Shown: piece after piece, positions 6,678 to 10,337 of the stretch
How positions within the stretch are numbered: position 1 is the stretch's first letter
Layout of the letters: each line of letters starts with the position of its first letter
From: Thermoleophilia bacterium
Lineage (GTDB): Bacteria; Actinomycetota; Thermoleophilia; Gaiellales; SKUG01
Length of the DNA: 10,337 bases
Assembly (NCBI GenBank): GCA_025964405.1
Contig: JAOPYW010000050.1
Coordinates: forward strand, 1 to 10,337
Direction of reading: 5' to 3'
Program-made: the position numbers and the translations under genes
The notes under the pieces: generated by a model
What the model was told of the DNA's origin: nothing
Database searches by the model: none
What the model saw: only the letters and a program-made list of their open reading frames with translations

Positions 6678-7888
6678 GGCGTGTCGCCACGCTTGCGTTG
6701 GGCGCGGGCCTCCTTGGCGCGTGCCTTGGCGTCACGGATCCGCTCGCGCTTGCGGGCGGCCTCGAGCTTTGCGGCTGCCTTGGCCGCAGACTTGTCGACG
6801 GGTTCATCGGGCGTCGGCGCGGCCGGCGCGACCGCAGGCACTCCACCAGGCATCGCGATCGGGGGAGCCATGGGTGGCACGTCGCGGTCGTCGACCAGTG
6901 GCGGTGTGGGGAGGGTCGCGCTCAACGGGAAACCCGAGAACGGCGCGCCGCCGGGGTGCGGCACTGCGTCGAGCGCAGCGTCGATCGCCGCGTCAGCGCT
7001 CGTCGGGGGCGCGCTCCAGTCGAATCCAGGGCCGGTGTTCGGCGATACGGTCGCCACCGACTGCGACGGGGACGCGAACGCGGCGGGCGGCAGGTCGACC
7101 ACGGCTGGCGCGGGGGTGACCTCCGAGACTAGTGTCGCGGGCGTGCGTGCGGCGGCTGGTTCGTCGAGCGGCGGCGCATCGATGATCACCGTCTCCGCCA
7201 CCGCGGACGCTGCGAGCGCCGAGGCGTCGACCGCTCCCGAGGCGCCTGGGCCGGGTGCCTCGATCGATTGCAGCATGTCGGGGGCCTCGTGGCCGCACGT
7301 GCCGCAGAACTGATCACCCGCCCGGAGACCGGATCCGCACTTCGTACACGCGCGCGCCTGCGTGAGAGTCGTGAAGCTCCGTCCGCAGACGCCACAGAAG
7401 TTCTGTCCGGGGTGGATCGGGGCGCCGCACTCGCAGCGCCCGATCGGTCGCATGCCCGCGGCGTTGGGTGGTGCGAGCTGGAACAGTCGTTGGTCGACGT
7501 GCGCCACCTCGACCTCGATCGCAAGCACTTCCTCGCACTTGTCGAGCAGCAGTTCCTCGCGGAACCGGTTGCGCTTGTACATCTCGAGCATCAGGCCACC
7601 GAGGTCACGCAGCGTCGACTCCCGTGCCGCGACGAGGCGTCGGCGCCGTTCGTGGAGGGGCGCCGCCGCGCTCGCGACACGTTCGCGCGCCGACGGTGAA
7701 CCGCCGCGCTTGCCGCGCTTACGATTCGAGGAAGCGCTCGTTCCGGGCTTGGCGCCGACGGGGCGTGTCGGAGCGGCGCCCCGTGCGGACGAAGGTGTGC
7801 CGCCCGCATTTGCGCGCGCCGACGAGCCCGCTGCCGGAGCTGCGGGTGTTCGCTGCTTGCCAATGCCGATGCTGTCGAGTAATCCCAT
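6674..7888 (-). CDS. Double zinc-ribbon protein with coiled coil
   Basis: This 404-residue protein is probably cytoplasmic. Residues 1-75 are a low-complexity, basic, Ala/Ser-rich N-terminus. Residues about 76-138 form a strongly helical, charged segment (RDLGGLMLEMYKRNRFREEL at 94-113) that looks like a coiled coil. Two zinc ribbons follow: C152-x-C154-x10-C165-x2-C168 and C181-x2-C184-x10-C195-x2-C198. The first pair is CxC rather than CxxC. Residues about 205-360 are Ala/Pro-rich and probably disordered. The end (about 366-401) is a Lys/Arg/Ala-rich helix that could bind nucleic acid or acidic surfaces. The start is ATG 7888; no clear Shine-Dalgarno precedes it, so translation may be leaderless or weak. 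It is first in the unit with the SPOR gene, whose GTG overlaps its TGA. Function is unknown; a scaffold for the membrane partner is my inference. Confidence 0.8.
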   Translation of the reverse strand: MGLLDSIGIGKQRTPAAPAAGSSARANAGGTPSSARGAAPTRPVGAKPGTSASSNRKRGKRGGSPSARERVASAAAPLHERRRRLVAARESTLRDLGGLMLEMYKRNRFREELLLDKCEEVLAIEVEVAHVDQRLFQLAPPNAAGMRPIGRCECGAPIHPGQNFCGVCGRSFTTLTQARACTKCGSGLRAGDQFCGTCGHEAPDMLQSIEAPGPGASGAVDASALAASAVAETVIIDAPPLDEPAAARTPATLVSEVTPAPAVVDLPPAAFASPSQSVATVSPNTGPGFDWSAPPTSADAAIDAALDAVPHPGGAPFSGFPLSATLPTPPLVDDRDVPPMAPPIAMPGGVPAVAPAAPTPDEPVDKSAAKAAAKLEAARKRERIRDAKARAKEARAQRKRGDTP

Positions 7889-8220
7889 ATGCGCTGTCGC
7901 GTGGGGGGCGACGAGGGGCTCCTACCCAAGTGGTCCCCGTCAACACACCTCATGCTGCTTCACCGGAATGGTTCGGCAGGTTCGTGCTTTCCACATTCTA
8001 GGCGTAGGCGCGACCCGCCTGAACCGCTTGCTGGGTGTAGCGAGCGCCCCGCACCCGACGCGCAGCTGCGTCCATCGGGCACCGTGCGCCACACAGCAGA
8101 TCGTCACGCCGCGCGGAGTAGCAGGATTCGTTCTGCCCAAATAACGTTCGTTGACTGGCGCGCCGTAGGTCGTTCGGACCACTGGCCGTTGTTTTTTGCC
8201 GTTCTGCCGTGCGATGGGAC

Positions 8221-8231
8221 CCGGAATCCGG
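8221..8231. promoter_or_regulatory. Short palindrome upstream of the first MarR gene
   Basis: CCGGA-A-TCCGG is a perfect 5+5 palindrome, 43 bases before GTG 8274 and just upstream of the possible -10 TAGCTT (8245-8250). It lies where a MarR operator is expected. It is short and does not resemble the 9097-9114 repeat, so support is weak. Confidence 0.25.
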
Positions 8232-8264
8232 AACGCGGCCGGGATAGCTTCTCCGCAACGACGT

Positions 8265-8269
8265 GGAGG
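8265..8269 (+). promoter_or_regulatory. Ribosome binding site of the first MarR gene
   Basis: GGAGG lies 4 bases before GTG 8274. The spacing is short but this is the only good ribosome site near the conserved part, and it sets the start. The ATG at 8196 has nothing comparable. Confidence 0.6.
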
Positions 8270-8273
8270 CGAA

Positions 8274-8816
8274 GTGAACGACGTGCAGGCCAAGGAAGTC
8301 GATGACGTGCAGGTGGGGGCGGTTCCCAACCCCCGCGAATTGATCTCGTTCATCTTCCAGGTCTGCACGACGTACGATCGATTCACGGGGCAGATGCGCC
8401 GTGCCTTCGGCCTCAATGCGCACGAGCGCATCGCGATCGCGATGCTCTGGGAGCGGGGGCCGATGACGATGAGCGAGCTCGGTGCGTGGATTCCGCTCTC
8501 CCGCGCGGCGGTGACCACCTTGGTGGATCGCCTCGAAGATGCGGGTCTCGTCGCTCGCGGAACCGATCCCGTCGATCGGCGCCGCACCGTAGTGCGTCAC
8601 ACCGAGCTGTCGGAGACGCGCATGGTGCCGGTCATCGGCCCGTGGATCCAGTCGATGATCGAGCTCGCGGATTCGCACGCCGAGAACTGGCCGATCATCG
8701 AGGGCTTCCTCAACGAATTCCGCGAAGCCACGAACGGGCATGCACAGCAGCTCGTCGACATGTCCGACGCCGCCATCCACAAGCTGGCCGAGAGCGCCCC
8801 CGCCGTTTCCTCCTGA
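8274..8816 (+). CDS. MarR family transcriptional regulator (copy 1)
   Basis: This 180-residue protein is a dimeric winged-helix DNA-binding regulator by family. The N-terminus carries a small repeat (NDVQ, DDVQ), encoded by GACGTGCAGG at 8280-8289 and 8304-8313. Helix 1 follows (RELISFIFQVCTTYDRFTG, about 21-39). The winged HTH spans about 48-112, with recognition region ELGAWIPLSRAAVTTLVDRL and wing DPVDRRRTVV (D101-R104). C-terminal helices (about 113-172) complete the dimer interface. The start is GTG 8274, set by GGAGG at 8265-8269. A longer frame from 8196 adds a low-quality Arg-rich N-terminus. The single cysteine (C31) is in helix 1. By my count 44 of 64 winged-helix residues match copy 2, so the two genes are probably a tandem duplication. 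The ligand is unknown; MarR proteins usually repress themselves and nearby genes. Confidence 0.9.
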   Translation: MNDVQAKEVDDVQVGAVPNPRELISFIFQVCTTYDRFTGQMRRAFGLNAHERIAIAMLWERGPMTMSELGAWIPLSRAAVTTLVDRLEDAGLVARGTDPVDRRRTVVRHTELSETRMVPVIGPWIQSMIELADSHAENWPIIEGFLNEFREATNGHAQQLVDMSDAAIHKLAESAPAVSS

Positions 8817-9060
8817 TCGGGGCGGATCCGGTCACGTCGACCCTGTGGAATTGTGCTGGGTTCGCCGCTGAATCGTTCGGTTTGTGTGCCGATCGGGTAG
8901 TGGGAATTGATCAGAAATGTAGGCGCGTGGTTCGCAGTGTCCGAAGCGATCGAGGATACTGGCCAGTTCGTACTGCCGCCCTTACATCGGCGTTACGGGT
9001 TTTCACCTACCACGAGATTCGGTGCACACACGGTCATTTCTCGTAACTGTACCGCGCGGT

Positions 9061-9088
9061 TTGCATTTTGGTGAATTCTTGCTAACTT
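9061..9088 (+). promoter_or_regulatory. Candidate promoter of the second MarR gene
   Basis: TTGCAT (9061-9066) and TAACTT (9083-9088) are 16 bases apart. The -10 fits TAnnnT and is preceded by TGC, an extended -10. The start would be near 9095, about 60 bases before ATG 9155. The palindrome ACCGCGCGGT (9051-9060) abuts the -35. The match to consensus is moderate. Confidence 0.4.
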
Positions 9089-9096
9089 ACCTGCTT

Positions 9097-9114
9097 CGGC
9101 GAAATCCTTCGCCG
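9097..9114. promoter_or_regulatory. Perfect 7+7 inverted repeat, candidate MarR operator
   Basis: CGGCGAA-ATCC-TTCGCCG is a perfect inverted repeat of 18 bases. It starts 8 bases after the candidate -10 and covers the predicted transcription start of the MarR copy 2 gene. Its size and position fit a MarR-family operator for autorepression. A short RNA hairpin in the leader is the alternative. Confidence 0.5.
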
Positions 9115-9154
9115 CTGATCTACTGACCAAGAGCCGTACCGGGGGGTACAACGC

Positions 9155-9673
9155 ATGACGAACGACACTTTGTCGACAGGGCCCGTGACTGGCCTCTCGA
9201 CCACATCAGAGACCGCTACCGAGACTGGTCGCATGTCCGTCGCCCTTTCGGGCCTGTTCGCCCAGTGGCTGCGTGGCCTGACGATCAACGCTCACGAGCG
9301 CTTGGCCATCGCACACCTCTGGGAGCACGGTTCGATGACGATGAGCGAACTGGGCGCACGCATCCCGCTGTCGCGCGCCGCGATCACCGCCCTGACTGAT
9401 CGCCTCGAGGCACTCAACTACGTCGTGCGCACGCCCGACGCCCACGACCGACGACGCACGGTGCTGTCGCTGACCGAGCGTCCCGGCACCCTGATCGCCC
9501 CACTGTCACGTTCCTGGAACGATTCGGTCGAGGTGTTCGAGCAGGGCTTCGACGCCGACGAGCTGCGCATCATCGCTCGATGGACCACGGGGCTGAAGGA
9601 CATCGCCCACAAGGAGTCGGCAACCCTCCGCGCTCGCCGCGACGAGGAGCTCCCGGACCTCCCGACGATCTGA
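9155..9673 (+). CDS. MarR family transcriptional regulator (copy 2)
   Basis: This 172-residue protein shares the winged HTH of copy 1 (about 45-108: NAHERLAIAHLWEHG, then MTMSELGARIPLSRAAITAL and wing DAHDRRRTV). It differs outside that core. The first 25 residues are Thr/Ser-rich and probably disordered, and helix 1 is shorter (about 26-41), so its dimer interface or ligand pocket should differ. The C-terminal helices (about 118-165) end in a charged tail (RARRDEELPDLP). It has no cysteine. The start is ATG 9155, with GGGGGG 8 bases upstream as a weak ribosome site; this is the first in-frame start before the conserved part. A candidate promoter and operator lie just upstream. Heterodimer formation with copy 1 or cross-regulation is possible. 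A long hairpin follows its stop. Confidence 0.9.
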   Translation: MTNDTLSTGPVTGLSTTSETATETGRMSVALSGLFAQWLRGLTINAHERLAIAHLWEHGSMTMSELGARIPLSRAAITALTDRLEALNYVVRTPDAHDRRRTVLSLTERPGTLIAPLSRSWNDSVEVFEQGFDADELRIIARWTTGLKDIAHKESATLRARRDEELPDLPTI

Positions 9674-9703
9674 TCGCCGTGCGGGCCAGACCGCAGCGGC
9701 TTC

Positions 9704-9757
9704 CTCGACGACATGGGGCGGTGTGACCTTCGGGTCGCGCCGCCCCATGTCGTTGGG
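9704..9757. terminator. Very long UUCG-capped hairpin between convergent genes
   Basis: The arms 9709-9721 and 9740-9752 are perfect 13-base complements. The inside continues as TGT/GCG (two G-U pairs) and GACC/GGTC around a TTCG loop (9729-9732) closed by C-G, a hyperstable tetraloop. Outside, five more pairs (two of them G-U) extend the stem to 9704-9757, up to 25 base pairs. It lies 31 bases after the MarR copy 2 stop and 7 bases from the dehydrogenase stop. There is no T run on either side. The position fits a bidirectional transcript end or 3' stabiliser. Confidence 0.75.
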
Positions 9758-9763
9758 TGACGG

Positions 9764-10337
9764 CTAGCTGTAGTCGTAGAAGCCCTCGCCGCTCTTGCGC
9801 CCGAGCTTGCCGGCCTTCACCAAGCGCACCATCGCGGCTGGCGGCGCGAATCGCGGCTCGCGGCTCGACGCATAGAGTGCTTCAGCGGCGTGTACGGCCA
9901 CGTCGAGCCCGACGAGGTCGCAGAGGGCAAGCGGACCAATCGGCCAGTTGAGGCCGCCCTTGCACCCGGTGTCGATGTCCTCGGCCGATGCGAGGCCCTG
10001 GTCCCAGAGCGACACGACGTCGTTGAGCATGGGGATGAGGATGCGGTTCACGACGAATCCGGGCGTGTCGCGGCACAGGATGGGCTGCTTGCCGATCTGG
10101 GTGACGAACGCCCGGGCGCGGTCGACCGCGTCGTCGCCCGAGCGTTCAGCACGAACCACCTCGACCAGCGGCAGCACGGGGACCGGATTGAAGAAATGCA
10201 GTCCGACGACGCGTTCCGGCCGCGAGGTGGCCGCTGCGATCTCGGTCACCGACAGTGCGCTGGTGTTCGTGGCGAGGATGGTGCTCGACGCGACGTGTGC
10301 GTCGAGGGTCGCGAACAGGTCGCGCTTGAGTTCGAGT
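9764..10337 (-). CDS. 3-hydroxyacyl-CoA / 3-hydroxybutyryl-CoA dehydrogenase, C-terminal part (5' end outside window)
   Basis: 190 residues are visible; about 95 N-terminal residues, including the NAD-binding GxGxxG, lie beyond base 10337. The enzyme oxidises L-3-hydroxyacyl-CoA to 3-ketoacyl-CoA with NAD, or runs in reverse, in beta-oxidation or C4 metabolism. The active-site set is intact: S26 in NTSALS, H47 in GLHFFNP, E59 in LVEVV and N97 in GFVVNR. Their spacings equal those of human S137, H158, E170 and N208. The C-terminal dimer domain follows (DIDTGCKGGLNWPIGPLALCDLVGLD, ending SGEGFYDYS). The frame is open to the window edge; the GTG near 10249 is internal. The size and ending match the stand-alone FadB2/Hbd/PaaH type rather than the fused FadB/FadJ type. 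Which of these it is cannot be told, so no symbol is given. The partner genes are outside the window. Confidence 0.93.
   Translation of the reverse strand, partial: LELKRDLFATLDAHVASSTILATNTSALSVTEIAAATSRPERVVGLHFFNPVPVLPLVEVVRAERSGDDAVDRARAFVTQIGKQPILCRDTPGFVVNRILIPMLNDVVSLWDQGLASAEDIDTGCKGGLNWPIGPLALCDLVGLDVAVHAAEALYASSREPRFAPPAAMVRLVKAGKLGRKSGEGFYDYS

Larger units (their letters stand above)
7889..8273. other. Intergenic region between divergent genes (385 bases)
   Basis: This region should hold the promoters of the minus-strand zinc-ribbon gene and the plus-strand MarR gene. I found no small gene or RNA gene. A TTGACG box (minus strand, 7939-7944) has no -10 at a normal distance. TAGAAT (minus strand, near 7995-8000) is a possible -10 without a good -35. 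Near the MarR gene, TAGCTT at 8245-8250 fits TAnnnT, also without a -35. Short cgttcg words recur at about 8155-8175 without clear symmetry. Confidence 0.5.
8817..9154. other. Intergenic region between the MarR paralogs (338 bases)
   Basis: The region is less GC-rich than its surroundings. It holds no open frame with a ribosome site and no clear terminator after copy 1; only a 4-base-arm hairpin lies near 8829-8841. Its last 100 bases contain the palindrome ACCGCGCGGT (9051-9060), a candidate promoter (9061-9088) and the inverted repeat 9097-9114. Copy 2 is therefore probably transcribed on its own rather than only by read-through. Confidence 0.5.

Noticed and set aside
5719..7119. Long plus-strand open frame (466 codons) opposite the SPOR and zinc-ribbon genes
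   Set aside because: It is antisense to two genes with clear domains, is Ser/Val/Arg-rich with no motif, and reflects high GC content.
7939..7944. Minus-strand TTGACG as the -35 of the double zinc-ribbon gene
   Set aside because: No TAnnnT -10 lies 16-18 bases downstream; the nearest candidate is only 13 bases away.
8168..8180. GGTC...GACC near the first MarR gene as an operator
   Set aside because: The arms are only 4 bases and the inner positions do not pair; this is expected by chance.
1..10337. CRISPR arrays, insertion sequences, tRNA or rRNA genes
   Set aside because: I saw no regularly spaced repeats, transposase motifs, terminal repeats or cloverleaf-forming stretches anywhere in the window.

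Overview
The window is GC-rich, gene-dense chromosomal DNA with frequent 1 to 4 base overlaps between genes. The gene content (PafBC-type double WYL regulator, double zinc-ribbon proteins, a FadB2-type dehydrogenase) points to a high-GC actinobacterium. The coiled-coil zinc-ribbon protein and the small Cys-rich protein remind me of Thermoleophilia (Solirubrobacter, Conexibacter or Patulibacter type). That placement is from family memory and was not tested.

Layout. Bases 1-1245 (+) hold the 3' part of a FAD/NAD(P)-binding oxidoreductase. It converges on a minus-strand operon read in the order double-WYL regulator (2556-4625), PilZ protein (2024-2512), deoxynucleoside kinase (1242-2027). The kinase and the oxidoreductase share a CTAG that is a stop codon on both strands. 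A hairpin terminator (4765-4803) separates this operon from a 135-residue Cys/His-motif protein (4881-5288, minus), which has its own good promoter with the -35 box inside an inverted repeat. Upstream is a two-gene minus-strand unit: a coiled-coil double-zinc-ribbon protein (6674-7888) translationally coupled by GTGA to a membrane protein with an N-terminal zinc ribbon and a C-terminal SPOR domain (5553-6677). After a 385-base intergenic region come two plus-strand MarR-family paralogs (8274-8816 and 9155-9673), separated by 338 bases that contain a candidate promoter and a perfect 7+7 inverted repeat. A very long UUCG-capped hairpin (9704-9757) lies between the second MarR gene and the convergent, truncated 3-hydroxyacyl-CoA dehydrogenase gene (9764-10337, minus).

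How the parts may work together (inference). The WYL-PilZ-kinase operon would place a DNA-damage-type regulator, a cyclic-di-GMP sensor and a dNTP salvage enzyme on one transcript. The zinc-ribbon/SPOR pair looks like an uncharacterised envelope or cell-division module, with a cytoplasmic partner and a membrane-anchored peptidoglycan-binding partner. The MarR pair looks like a tandem duplication with probable autoregulation. No mobile elements, CRISPR arrays, tRNA or rRNA genes were seen.
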